From NCBI GenBank assembly GCA_004562395.1, contig SFQY01000026.1, positions 1 to 29,907 of the forward strand: DNA of 29,907 nucleotides, given 5' to 3'. Below, one piece after another: positions 1-7,331 of the stretch. Source of the DNA: a bacterium. GTDB taxonomy: Bacteria; Bacillota; Clostridia; Oscillospirales; Oscillospiraceae. The notes under the pieces were generated by a model. It made no database searches. It was given only the letters and a program-made list of their open reading frames with translations, and was not told the DNA's origin. Within the stretch, counting starts at the first letter, position 1, and the number at the start of each line of letters is the position of its first letter. The position numbers and the translations under genes are program-made.

Positions 1-200
1 AAGAAACTTTCCGGGGTCTGGAGGGTCAGAGCCTCGGGATCGGTGATCACATCACCAATATAATACGGCAGACCGCAGTTGGCGTAAGAAATATATCCCG
101 ACCGCTCAAATACCACAATTTCCGCCTGCTCATTTAGTCTGCGAATACGGGCGGCAGCGGTAGCACCGCCTGCCACACCGCCTACGATCACAACCTTCAT
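1..200 (-). CDS. CoA-disulfide reductase-like FAD/NAD(P)H oxidoreductase, N-terminus only
   Basis: Only the first 66 codons lie in the window; the gene runs off the left edge. The start has an FAD-binding GGVAGGATAAARIRR dinucleotide fold at residues 7-21, and SYANCGLPYYIG places a cysteine at residue 42. That is the single redox-active cysteine of the CoA-disulfide reductase / NADH oxidase / polysulfide reductase group, which reduces CoA-disulfide or CoA-persulfide with NAD(P)H. The ATG sits one base after the stop of the upstream rhodanese gene, so translation is probably coupled. Many family members carry a C-terminal rhodanese domain; whether this one does cannot be seen. The rhodanese and thioredoxin neighbours support a persulfide/thiol redox role. 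Family placement is fairly sure; the exact substrate is not. Confidence 0.85.
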   Translation of the reverse strand, partial: MKVVIVGGVAGGATAAARIRRLNEQAEIVVFERSGYISYANCGLPYYIGDVITDPEALTLQTPESF

Positions 201-201
201 A

Positions 202-522
202 TTAGCGTTCCACCTTTCCTGTATAAGCGGAAATACCGCCGATGTTTTTCACGTTGTTATAACCCATCTGCTGCAAAATAGCAGTTGCCTGACGGCTTCT
301 TGCGCCGCTGAGACAATGGACGAAGATTGGAGTTGCTTGATTGTCAATCATATCAGCCACTTTGTCGATGGACTGCAAAGGAACATTTTTACTGCCGGGG
401 ATATGCCCCTGCCGGTATTCATCGGGGGTGCGAACATCCAGCAGGACTGCGCCATCCGTGTCACGATATTCTTTGACACCCTGATTGATGTCAGGGCCTT
501 TCAGGAAATCGAAGAATCCCAT
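202..522 (-). CDS. Single-domain rhodanese-like sulfurtransferase
   Basis: A 106-residue cytoplasmic protein made of one rhodanese domain. It has the LLDVRTPDEY entry motif at residues 27-36, HIPGSKNVP at 40-48, and the active-site loop CLSGARS with Cys70 as the persulfide-carrying residue. There is no signal peptide, and the length is normal for a GlpE/PspE-type single domain. The start follows a strong AAGGAGG site. The gene lies 12 bases after thioredoxin and one base before the flavoprotein, so the three form one transcription unit. The expected role is carrying sulfane sulfur between low-molecular-weight thiols and the downstream CoA-disulfide-reductase-like enzyme; that partnership is inferred from gene order. 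Confidence 0.9.
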   Translation of the reverse strand: MGFFDFLKGPDINQGVKEYRDTDGAVLLDVRTPDEYRQGHIPGSKNVPLQSIDKVADMIDNQATPIFVHCLSGARSRQATAILQQMGYNNVKNIGGISAYTGKVER

Positions 523-534
523 CTTTGCACCTCC

Positions 535-840
535 TTACAGCATGGCGAGAATCTGGGCTTTCGGTCTGGCACCGACAGCCTGATTGATAACCTTTCCGTT
601 CTTCATCACTACCAGAGTGGGGATGCTCATCACACCGAACCGCGCTGCCAGCTCCGGCTGCTCGTCCACATTGATTTTGCACACTTTGATGTCACTGCGC
701 TCTGCGGCAATTTCGTCCACGATAGGACTGACCATCCGGCAGGGGCCGCACCAGCTTGCCCAGAAATCCAGCAGGACGGGCTTGTCCGAGTTCAAAACCT
801 CTCGACCAAAATTGTTTTTATTTACACTGATAGCAGACAT
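535..840 (-). CDS. trxA: Thioredoxin
   Basis: A 101-residue thioredoxin with the canonical active site WCGPC (Cys31 and Cys34), the cis-proline segment SIPT and the GAR C-terminal region. An in-frame extension upstream to 957 is possible, but the ATG at 840 is preceded by AGGAGG at a good distance and matches the family N-terminus, so the shorter form is chosen. It is followed directly by a rhodanese and a CoA-disulfide-reductase-like gene, which suggests it reduces protein or small-molecule persulfides in that pathway, though it may also serve general disulfide reduction. It has its own TATAAT box and upstream palindrome (874-914) and so need not depend on the lipoprotein gene for transcription. 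Confidence 0.93.
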   Translation of the reverse strand: MSAISVNKNNFGREVLNSDKPVLLDFWASWCGPCRMVSPIVDEIAAERSDIKVCKINVDEQPELAARFGVMSIPTLVVMKNGKVINQAVGARPKAQILAML

Positions 841-873
841 ATTGAAATCCTCCTGTTTTCTTTTTATGGTTTC

Positions 874-914
874 ATTATATCCGGCAGTCGTTGTTTGTTC
901 TGTGATGATATCAC
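874..914 (-). promoter_or_regulatory. Promoter and palindromic operator of the trxA-rhodanese-CDR unit
   Basis: Reading the minus strand, a perfect TATAAT lies at 879-874 with no recognisable -35 hexamer. Instead the palindrome GTGAT-N3-ATCAC lies at 902-914, its centre 29 bases upstream of the first T of the -10 box, or about position -41 from the predicted start. This is the class II activator layout typical of CRP/FNR-type regulators, although the half-site spacing is one base shorter than the usual CRP/FNR site. The palindrome overlaps the stop codon of the preceding lipoprotein gene. The same arrangement recurs at 1423-1463. Confidence 0.6.
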
Positions 915-1300
915 TTATCGCCGGTGACTGTTTCACCGGGCCAACTGTTAATTCCACCGATCTCTACAATATTGGTGTAGCCCAGCTTCACCAGTTTTTC
1001 GGATGCCTGCTTACTCCGATTACCGCTGCGGCAGTATACCAGAATCAGCTGATCTTTATCAGGCAGTTCAGAGATATCCTCTGTGCCAATGGATTCGTTG
1101 GCAATATTGATCGCGCCCGGAATATGCTTTTCGCCATATTCCTGAGCAGTACGCACATCGAGGATGATGTATCCGGTTTCCTCCTCCATCATCGTAACAG
1201 CTTCCTCCATGGTAATCTGTCGATAGGTTTTTTCAGCGGATACGGCTCCACAACCGGACAAAAGCAGTAACGCAATTAAAATAGGAATAATTCTTTTCAT
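911..1300 (-). CDS. Rhodanese-like lipoprotein
   Basis: A 129-residue protein with a lipoprotein signal peptide: a short basic start, a leucine-rich core and lipobox LLSGC with Cys17 as the lipidated residue. The rest is one rhodanese domain with YIILDVRTAQEY (residues 44-55), HIPGAINI and the catalytic loop CRSGNRS (Cys90). It should be anchored on the outer face of the membrane and handle sulfane sulfur or act as a phage-shock PspE-like sulfurtransferase outside the cell. It lies upstream of thioredoxin and a second, cytoplasmic rhodanese, making an outside/inside pair. Its ATG overlaps the stop of a 30-codon SDR fragment (1297-1389), so ribosomes may arrive by coupling; its own site (GGAGG, 7-8 bases upstream) is also good. 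Confidence 0.9.
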   Translation of the reverse strand: MKRIIPILIALLLLSGCGAVSAEKTYRQITMEEAVTMMEEETGYIILDVRTAQEYGEKHIPGAINIANESIGTEDISELPDKDQLILVYCRSGNRSKQASEKLVKLGYTNIVEIGGINSWPGETVTGDK

Positions 1301-1389
1301 GTGGATACCTCCAAAAATTTGTCAGCAGTAGCAAATCCGATTCCTCGACTTCCACCGGTAATAATGGCAACTTTATCTTTGAGTCTCAT
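1297..1389 (-). pseudogene. N-terminal fragment of an SDR (FabG-like) reductase
   Basis: A 30-codon reading frame starts with ATG after an AAGGAGG site and encodes MRLKDKVAIITGGSRGIG followed by about a dozen residues. This is the unmistakable Rossmann start of a short-chain dehydrogenase (TGGSRGIG nucleotide-binding motif). The frame then stops at a TGA overlapping the ATG of the rhodanese lipoprotein gene. A working SDR needs about 240 residues, so only the leader, ribosome binding site and first beta-alpha unit remain. It looks like the left-over end of a deletion that placed the lipoprotein gene behind another gene's promoter. It may still act as a translated leader peptide. Confidence 0.75.
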
Positions 1390-1422
1390 ATCGAATACCT
1401 CCTTGGTATGATCTATGGTTGT

Positions 1423-1463
1423 AATATATCCAAAAGATCAGTTCCTCTCCGTGATGTCATCAC
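1423..1463 (-). promoter_or_regulatory. Promoter and palindromic operator of the rhodanese lipoprotein unit
   Basis: On the minus strand, TATATT at 1428-1423 is preceded by the palindrome GTGAT-N3-ATCAC at 1451-1463. The palindrome centre is 29 bases upstream of the -10 box, identical to the spacing at 874-914. No good -35 hexamer is present, consistent with activation by a bound regulator. The regulator is not identified. Confidence 0.6.
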
Positions 1464-1533
1464 ATAATTGCATCATCAATCTTTTTCATGTTAGTTTAAA
1501 AACTTGGACTTGTGGTCACTCATTTCAAAACGT

Positions 1534-1581
1534 AAAAATCCCCAGGAGATCATTCGATAAGGAGATGAAGTCCTGGGGATT
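1534..1581 (-). terminator. Terminator of the GH112 operon
   Basis: An 11-bp inverted repeat, AATCCCCAGGA at 1537-1547 and its complement at 1571-1581, encloses a 23-base loop. On the minus strand it is followed by a short run of T. It sits about 100 bases past the stop of the phosphorylase gene and should end that operon before the sulfur cluster. Between 1464 and 1687 nothing else is recognisable. Confidence 0.6.
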
Positions 1582-1687
1582 ATGTATGGCGTCTGGTAAA
1601 TACACCGCAAGATCAACGCCATGATAAAAGGCAAAGCTGTTTTCCGCAGAGAACAGGTTCAGATTTTCTAACGGATGATGCAGCGTA

Positions 1688-3853
1688 TTAAATGCTGTAC
1701 CAGCGAATTTCGTTGGCCTCCAGATGGAGGTCAAAGGAGCCAGTGTCGGTGTAAACGGTGGTGTCCTGAGGAACGTAAGTGTTGTTGACCACGCAGTACT
1801 TGCCGTTTGCAACGAATGCATGGACTTCTACATTGTAGTTGGTGGAGAACCACTTATTCAGGATGTCTTCACCGTGAGCGGCCCACAGAATAGCACGGTA
1901 CAGAACTCGGCTGTTCTCGAAGGAATAGGGCAGACCGGAGATGTAGACGCTGCGGCCATTGCCGAATGTGTTGGTTGCCATCTGAACTTCCTTCTCCTTC
2001 TGAACCAGAATATCAGTGCCCTCGAAAGCGTAGATATTCTTCTTGCCCTCACCGAAGTCCACTTCGCCTGCAACGTCTGCCAGGATGAAATGGTCAGGCT
2101 TCTGCTCCCAGTTGTACTTGTCGTAGTTCAGGGTGAATCCAGTTTCCTTCTCCACGCCCAAGACACTCGCCAGCTGGAAGTAGTGCCCCTGATACTGGTG
2201 ACCAGTAGGCTCACCAACACCAATGAAGCCGCCGCCATTGTGGACGAACTTGCGGACTGCGGAAGAAACAACAGCATCTTCCCACTCAGCACCGCCGGTA
2301 TGCGCGGTATCACCGTCACCAACATTGATGATGACATCGATGGAATCCAGGATGGAAGGATCCTTGCGGATATCGTCAAAGGAGATGAACTTCACATCAA
2401 AGGGAGCACCGGACAGAGCCTCGATGATGCCTGCGTAGGAATAGTTCTGCTTCTGGTACAGAGCATGGTGAACCATGTGGCAGCCCCATGCACGCATCTT
2501 GCCCCAACTGTTCAGAACAGCGACGGTCTTGACGCAGTAGGGAGTCGTGCCCTTGATGTTCTCATACAGCTCACGGAACTCATTGCAGACAGACTCAACG
2601 TAGTCAATGAACTCAGGGAACTGCAGTGCCAGCTTCAGGTAGCCGCCGTAGCCAATACGGTCAATGGGCTTACGCAGGATGGCACGGCGGGCAGTGACCC
2701 AGTTTTCCTTGGCTTCCTTGACTGGATCGCCGCCTTCATAGAAGGTATCGGGGAAGAAGTAAGGCAGGAAACGGCCCTCGGTGTACTTAACACCGGGGAT
2801 ATCGGAGATCAGGCGCAGGGTGGAGCCATTACCAACAGAACCCACAACAGCATCAACCCCAATGGTCTTCCACTCTTCCATGAAGGGTTCCGTGCCGATC
2901 CAGTGATCGCCCAGGAACATCATGGCTTCCTTGCCCAACTCATGGGTAATATCCACCATCTCCTTGGCCAGCGCAGCCACCTCACGGCGCTGGAAAGCCT
3001 GGAAGTCCTTAAACTCCTTGGAGGGAACACGGTACTGGTTGTTGTAGTAACCCTGGTCAACGATGAACTCAGGACGGAACTTATAGCCCACTTCCTTCTC
3101 AAACTGCTCCAGGATGTAGGGAGACACGGAAGCGGAGTAGCCGTACCAGTCAACAAACTTTTCCCGCTTCAGCTCGTCGAACATCAGGGTGAACTGATGG
3201 AAAAAGGTGGTGTAGCGGATAACATTGACATAGGGATGGTCCGCAATGAACTTGCGCAGACGCTCCATGGTGAACTTGTGGGTCTTGGGCTGGCGGACAT
3301 CAAAGGTGATCTGATGTTCAAAGTTTTGCCAGTTGTTGGTGACAGCATTGTACATATGCACCGGGTCCCAGATCAGATAAGCCAGAAATGCCACAGTGTA
3401 CTCATGGAAAGCTTCAGGAGCAGCAATGACAACGCAGCCAGTCTCCACATTGTAATCCCAATCTTCGGGAGCAATGGGTTCACCGGTGGTGCGATCCATC
3501 ACTTCCCACCAACGCTTGATATCGTCCCGGGTGTTGACTTCCATCAGCTCAGGAGAAATGCCCTGCATCAGAGGAATCTCCAGAATACCACCGGTGGCGG
3601 TGTGGAAGCCGGTCACGATATAGCACTGCTGCACTTCATCGGGGTTGGCCTTTGCCCAAACATTATCTTTACGGGTGGTGTAGTAGGTGGAGTAGATCTT
3701 TGCATTCTGGTTCTGCAATTCGGCAGGGAAATCCGTACCGTCGCAGTCACGGATAGCATCTGCGCCCCAGCGCTTCATTATTTCCAGAGTCTCGGGAACT
3801 ACGTCCAGGTCGGTGGGAATGGTTACACGACCCACTTTCCTTGCATCAGTCAT
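1688..3853 (-). CDS. lnpA: 1,3-beta-galactosyl-N-acetylhexosamine phosphorylase (GH112)
   Basis: A 721-residue cytoplasmic enzyme, full length for GH112. It cleaves galacto-N-biose or lacto-N-biose with phosphate to give galactose 1-phosphate and GalNAc or GlcNAc. Family-typical stretches include VGRVTIPTDLD near the N-terminus, IRDCDGTDFP, VTGFHTATGG, FVDWYGYSASVSPY, VDQGYYNNQYRVPSKEF in the catalytic TIM-barrel part and, in the C-terminal half, the glutamine-amidotransferase-like segment VLNSWGKMRAWGCHMVHHALYQ. An upstream in-frame extension to 3955 exists, but the ATG at 3853 follows AAGGAG and gives the family N-terminus. It is the last gene of an operon with an ABC sugar importer, so the disaccharide is taken up intact and split inside. 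Confidence in the family is high; preference for galacto-N-biose over lacto-N-biose cannot be read by eye. Confidence 0.95.
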   Translation of the reverse strand: MTDARKVGRVTIPTDLDVVPETLEIMKRWGADAIRDCDGTDFPAELQNQNAKIYSTYYTTRKDNVWAKANPDEVQQCYIVTGFHTATGGILEIPLMQGISPELMEVNTRDDIKRWWEVMDRTTGEPIAPEDWDYNVETGCVVIAAPEAFHEYTVAFLAYLIWDPVHMYNAVTNNWQNFEHQITFDVRQPKTHKFTMERLRKFIADHPYVNVIRYTTFFHQFTLMFDELKREKFVDWYGYSASVSPYILEQFEKEVGYKFRPEFIVDQGYYNNQYRVPSKEFKDFQAFQRREVAALAKEMVDITHELGKEAMMFLGDHWIGTEPFMEEWKTIGVDAVVGSVGNGSTLRLISDIPGVKYTEGRFLPYFFPDTFYEGGDPVKEAKENWVTARRAILRKPIDRIGYGGYLKLALQFPEFIDYVESVCNEFRELYENIKGTTPYCVKTVAVLNSWGKMRAWGCHMVHHALYQKQNYSYAGIIEALSGAPFDVKFISFDDIRKDPSILDSIDVIINVGDGDTAHTGGAEWEDAVVSSAVRKFVHNGGGFIGVGEPTGHQYQGHYFQLASVLGVEKETGFTLNYDKYNWEQKPDHFILADVAGEVDFGEGKKNIYAFEGTDILVQKEKEVQMATNTFGNGRSVYISGLPYSFENSRVLYRAILWAAHGEDILNKWFSTNYNVEVHAFVANGKYCVVNNTYVPQDTTVYTDTGSFDLHLEANEIRWYSI

Positions 3854-3889
3854 ATTGGAATTCTCCTTACAAAATTGATATTGGCAGAC

Positions 3890-3919
3890 ACACCTTCCCC
3901 CTTTATCCGGGGAAGGTGT
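3890..3919 (-). other. Intercistronic hairpin before the phosphorylase gene
   Basis: A perfect 11-bp stem (ACACCTTCCCC at 3890-3900, complement at 3909-3919) with an 8-base loop lies between the DUF6903 gene and the phosphorylase. No T run follows on the minus strand, so it is more likely an mRNA-stability or processing hairpin than a terminator. Confidence 0.5.
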
Positions 3920-3926
3920 ATCTTTG

Positions 3927-4115
3927 TTATTTCTTATAGGGCGCGTTGTACACAAACAGGGCTGTCAACAACAGCACGATGCCCAATAGCATCAGACCCA
4001 GACCTTCCAGCTTGCCGGTCATCTTCCAGCCTGCGATGGTCAGGATCATACCTGCCGCAAAGAACAGCGCAATCAGCACTCCACGTAATGTTGTATGTTC
4101 TTTCCAAAAGTTCAT
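3927..4115 (-). CDS. Small two-helix membrane protein, DUF6903-like
   Basis: A 62-residue protein with two hydrophobic helices (about residues 11-29 and 37-56) separated by a short KMTGKLEG turn, and a lysine-rich tail (APYKK). Length, GWKMTGKLEGLGLMLLG and position between the ABC permease and the GH112 phosphorylase match the small proteins annotated DUF6903 in this operon type. The function is unknown. Location suggests an accessory subunit of the importer or a membrane partner of the phosphorylase; that is inference. It starts 9 bases after the upstream permease stop, within the same transcript. Confidence 0.8.
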   Translation of the reverse strand: MNFWKEHTTLRGVLIALFFAAGMILTIAGWKMTGKLEGLGLMLLGIVLLLTALFVYNAPYKK

Positions 4116-4124
4116 GTTGCCACC

Positions 4125-5009
4125 TTAGCCTTTCAGACCGCCTACGGTCATACCCTTGGTCAGATTCTTCTGGACGCAGATGTAGAGGATCAGAACCGGC
4201 AGCATAACCAGTACCAGACCCGCATACATGGGGCCGTATTCTGCAGCAGACTGCTGAGCCTGCATCAGATTCAGAAGTCCGGCGGGTAGTGTCCACTGCT
4301 CCTTGTCGGTGACCAGCGTCTTTATGATGATGTACTCATTCCAGAAGGACAGGAAGTTGAATAGAATCACCGTAATGATGGAGGGCTTTGCCATGGGGAA
4401 AATGACCTGCAGCATGGTTCTGGAATATCCGGCACCGTCAATATAGGCAGCCTCCTCAAAATCGTGGGGCAGCGTTGCAAAGTAGCTGGACAGAAGGTAA
4501 ATGGTAAAGGGAAGTGCGGTTGCAGCATAGACGACAGCTACAACGATGTGGTTATTCAGCAGGAAGGTGCTTCCCAGTACACCCTTGAGCCACTTGTCAC
4601 CGTCAGAAAGCATCAGATAGATGGGAACCACGATGTAGTTGACATTGATGAACAGGCCAGCCATAAAGCAGGTGTTCAGGAACTTGCCGCCCACAAACTT
4701 GAATCTTGCCAGGCAGTAGGAAGCAGGCAGGGCAACCACCAGCAGGATACCCAGTGCCAGGACTGTGATGGTTACGGAGTGCAGCATATAGCCGCCCATG
4801 TTGGCCTTGGTCCAGGCATCGGCGAAGTTCTGCAGATGGATATGGCTGGGCAGTGCCCAGGGGTTGCCATAATGCTCGGATGTTTCCTTGACGGAAGCCA
4901 CGATGACCCAAATGACAGGGATCAGTATCAGAACAGCCAGGATCCCCAGGACCAGATAGATAAACAGTTTATACAGGCGCTCGCCGCTGTTTTCATTCTT
5001 CAGTCTCAT
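4125..5009 (-). CDS. Carbohydrate ABC transporter permease (MalG type)
   Basis: A 294-residue inner-membrane permease with six predicted helices and the cytoplasmic EAA loop EEAAYIDGAGYSRTMLQVIFP (about residues 190-210), which docks the ATPase. The C-terminal KGMTVGGLKG is the usual ending of this subfamily. It pairs with the permease encoded just upstream (12-base gap) and the lipoprotein binding protein to import a sugar, here most likely galacto-N-biose or lacto-N-biose given the linked phosphorylase. No ATPase gene is present; a shared multi-sugar MsmK-type ATPase elsewhere is the usual solution. Confidence 0.93.
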   Translation of the reverse strand: MRLKNENSGERLYKLFIYLVLGILAVLILIPVIWVIVASVKETSEHYGNPWALPSHIHLQNFADAWTKANMGGYMLHSVTITVLALGILLVVALPASYCLARFKFVGGKFLNTCFMAGLFINVNYIVVPIYLMLSDGDKWLKGVLGSTFLLNNHIVVAVVYAATALPFTIYLLSSYFATLPHDFEEAAYIDGAGYSRTMLQVIFPMAKPSIITVILFNFLSFWNEYIIIKTLVTDKEQWTLPAGLLNLMQAQQSAAEYGPMYAGLVLVMLPVLILYICVQKNLTKGMTVGGLKG

Positions 5010-5021
5010 AGCTGCACCTCC

Positions 5022-5825
5022 TTAGTATTCCAGAACTTCGCGCTCGGTGACCTTGTTCACCAGCGCAGACAGACCGAAGGACACCAGGAAGATCACGACG
5101 CCGATGGCCATGGCATAGCCGTAGCCACCACCCAGGTTCTTCTGGTTGTACATATACAGCAGGGCCACATTGGAAGCATTGTTGGGGCCACCGCCGGTCA
5201 TGGCACTGACAAACAAGAATGCCATATTGATGGTGGAAATTATGAAGAAGGTCAGAGTTGTGCGGATGTTTGTCCAAATCAGCGGAATGGTGATCTGGAA
5301 GAACTGGGTTACCCGATCTGCGCCATCCAGACCGGCAGACTCATACAGAGAACCGGGGACTGCGGACATGGATGCCATGTACATAACCATATAGTAGCCG
5401 ATGGCCTGCCAGACCATGGCAATGACAAGGCTCATGATGACATGCTCTTCGCCCTTCCAGAGGATACCTTCCTTGCCGAAGAGGTTCAGAATGCTGTAGA
5501 ATACGATCCGGAAGAAATCCTGGCCCTTCAGCTTCTCACGGGTAAGAATGCCAGCGAAAATCAGTGCGGTAGCCATGGTGAACACAGTAACCATGACAAT
5601 CAGCAGCAACATGTTCTGCATGGAACGGATAAAGTTCGCATCCTTCATCAGCATCTGGAAATTCTTCATACCGATAAAGACTTCGTTGGGGTTGAAGGTG
5701 CTCCGCTGATACAGAGACAGACGGAATACATTGAAGGTAGGCACTGCCATGAAAATGACGAACAGAATCACAGCAGGTGCCACGCACGCGAAGATAAATC
5801 CGGTGCGCTTGAGATTGCTTTTCAT
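5022..5825 (-). CDS. Carbohydrate ABC transporter permease (MalF/UgpA type), possibly missing one helix
   Basis: A 267-residue permease with an EAA loop (YESAGLDGADRVTQFFQITIPL, about residues 162-183) and a typical N-terminal helix. Relatives are usually about 290-300 residues and read roughly FY-PN-LS-V-V... after the second helix, forming helix 3 before the GLLN segment. Here FRIVFY is joined directly to SILNLFGKEG (about residues 107-121), so some 30 residues, including a helix, appear to be absent without a frameshift. Only five strong helices are visible, which would alter topology. Either the strain has a defective importer or the assembly lost a segment. The start follows AAGGAG and begins MKSNLKRTGF, as usual. 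Confidence 0.88.
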   Translation of the reverse strand: MKSNLKRTGFIFACVAPAVILFVIFMAVPTFNVFRLSLYQRSTFNPNEVFIGMKNFQMLMKDANFIRSMQNMLLLIVMVTVFTMATALIFAGILTREKLKGQDFFRIVFYSILNLFGKEGILWKGEEHVIMSLVIAMVWQAIGYYMVMYMASMSAVPGSLYESAGLDGADRVTQFFQITIPLIWTNIRTTLTFFIISTINMAFLFVSAMTGGGPNNASNVALLYMYNQKNLGGGYGYAMAIGVVIFLVSFGLSALVNKVTEREVLEY

Positions 5826-5901
5826 CTTGAACCAACTCCTTAGATTTTTGCTTAAGTTATTTTCCGTTAAGCAGGCATTCCCTGCCCAAGGGAAAACAGC
5901 T

Positions 5902-5937
5902 TAAAAAGGGTGGCAGTGACAGAAGTCACTGCCACCC
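5902..5937 (-). terminator. Partial terminator between binding protein and permease genes
   Basis: A perfect 13-bp stem (GGGTGGCAGTGAC / complement, 5908-5920 and 5925-5937) with a four-base loop is followed on the minus strand by TTTTT. It lies just after the binding-protein gene and before the permeases. Such a hairpin usually lets the binding protein be made in excess, with some readthrough into the permeases. Confidence 0.85.
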
Positions 5938-5972
5938 AAATTACTTACTGTGTGGTCTTGCGAATCGTTGGA

Positions 5973-7331
5973 TTAGCCCAGCTTTGCTGCGCGCATCAGA
6001 TCGGAGTTGGTCTTGACCAGCTCTGCGTAGTCGTCGATGGTGATGGTTCCGGCGACCAGGGAGTCGATGGGAGCAAAGAAGGTGCCGGAAACATCAACGC
6101 CGGGGATTTCGCTGAAGGCGGCGAAGCCACCCATAGCAGCCTTAGCGCCGTTGTCGTAGATGGAGTAGAACATGACGTTCTCTCCTTCCAGCATGTCAGC
6201 AATGCCCAGGATGGGCTGCATAGCACCAGCGGAAGCAAAGATCTCAGCAGCCTTATCGGAGTACAGGAAAGCAACGAACTGCTCAGCCTCAGCGATGTGC
6301 TCAGCGCCAGCGGGGATCCAAGCCTGCTCAAACCAGCAGAAAGAGTAGGGAGCGGTACCTGCTGCGGGAACAGCGGTCATGCCCCATGCAAAATTGTCCA
6401 GGGTAGCTGCGTAGTCAGCCATCTCACCGGTGATCCAGGTGCCGTTGGGCATGAACAGAGCGGAGCCGTTCATGGCCATCTGCTGGTTCTTGGTGAAGTC
6501 CTGGTTGTTAGCCTGAGCGGGGGTGGAAGGATGGGTGTAGGAAGCCAGCTTATCCAGGATGTTCAGCAGAGTCTTGCCGTTCTCGGAATCCCACGCGCCT
6601 TCTTCATAGGTGGTGATAGCATTGAAGAACTCGGGACCGCCGATAGCGTTCATCAGAGCGAACATGAATGCATCGTAGTAGCCGGCGGTGGGGTAGGTGA
6701 ACAGAGCGATGCCCTCAGCCTTAGCGGTCTCGCCCAGTTCCCACATCTCGTCCCAAGTGGTGGGAACTTCCCAGCCCTTGTCCTCGAACAGCTTAGCGTT
6801 GTAGAACAGGCCACAGGGAGAGTAGAACATGGGAGCCATGTAGGTAACGCCATCACCGTAGGGAGCAACAATGTTGTTGTCGGTGAAGCCGCCAGCGATC
6901 TTTTCAGAAACCTTAACGGTCTCGCCGGGGATGGTCAGGGACAGAGCGTTGGTCAGGGGGTGCAGAGCGTTAGCCTTAACCAGCTGCTCGGTCAGACCAG
7001 CGGGACGGCCGGTAGCCAGATGGACAACATCGGGGAATTCGCCGTTCTGCATGGGACCGGACAGGACGTCCTCCAGGTTCTTGTCGGTGGTCAGCTCGAC
7101 CTTGATGCCGGTCTCAGCTTCGAAAGCAGCGGCAACGTCAACCCAGACCTGAGAACCGTAAGCGGTCTCGATGGCAGCAACCTTGATGGTCACAGGCTCA
7201 GCAGCGGGGGCATCAGCAGCGGGAGCGTCTGCCTTGGGAGCCTCGGTAGCGGCAGGAGCGGAAGAACCGCCGCAAGCGACCAGAGAAAGAGCCATGGCAA
7301 GGCACAGCAGCATAGCAATGATCTTCTTCAT
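5973..7331 (-). CDS. Extracellular sugar-binding lipoprotein of the ABC importer
   Basis: A 452-residue family 1 extracellular solute-binding protein. The N-terminus is a lipoprotein signal peptide ending in LSLVAC with Cys20 as lipid anchor, followed by an alanine/proline-rich linker to about residue 46. The mature domain starts VTIKVAAIETAYGSQVWVDVAAAFEAETGIKVE, the usual first strand and helix of this fold. It should capture the disaccharide outside the cell and deliver it to the two permeases. It is the first gene of the operon, with a good promoter at 7382-7409 and a strong AGGAGG site. Sugar specificity is inferred from the GH112 enzyme at the operon end. Confidence 0.95.
   Translation of the reverse strand: MKKIIAMLLCLAMALSLVACGGSSAPAATEAPKADAPAADAPAAEPVTIKVAAIETAYGSQVWVDVAAAFEAETGIKVELTTDKNLEDVLSGPMQNGEFPDVVHLATGRPAGLTEQLVKANALHPLTNALSLTIPGETVKVSEKIAGGFTDNNIVAPYGDGVTYMAPMFYSPCGLFYNAKLFEDKGWEVPTTWDEMWELGETAKAEGIALFTYPTAGYYDAFMFALMNAIGGPEFFNAITTYEEGAWDSENGKTLLNILDKLASYTHPSTPAQANNQDFTKNQQMAMNGSALFMPNGTWITGEMADYAATLDNFAWGMTAVPAAGTAPYSFCWFEQAWIPAGAEHIAEAEQFVAFLYSDKAAEIFASAGAMQPILGIADMLEGENVMFYSIYDNGAKAAMGGFAAFSEIPGVDVSGTFFAPIDSLVAGTITIDDYAELVKTNSDLMRAAKLG

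Noticed and set aside
43..55. A third GTGAT-N3-ATCAC palindrome inside the flavoprotein gene
   Set aside because: It encodes a normal GDVIT stretch, and no -10 box lies at the spacing seen for the two promoter copies.
1525..1821. A 98-codon minus-strand frame after the phosphorylase
   Set aside because: It overlaps the phosphorylase end in another frame and runs through the operon terminator; no family was recognised.
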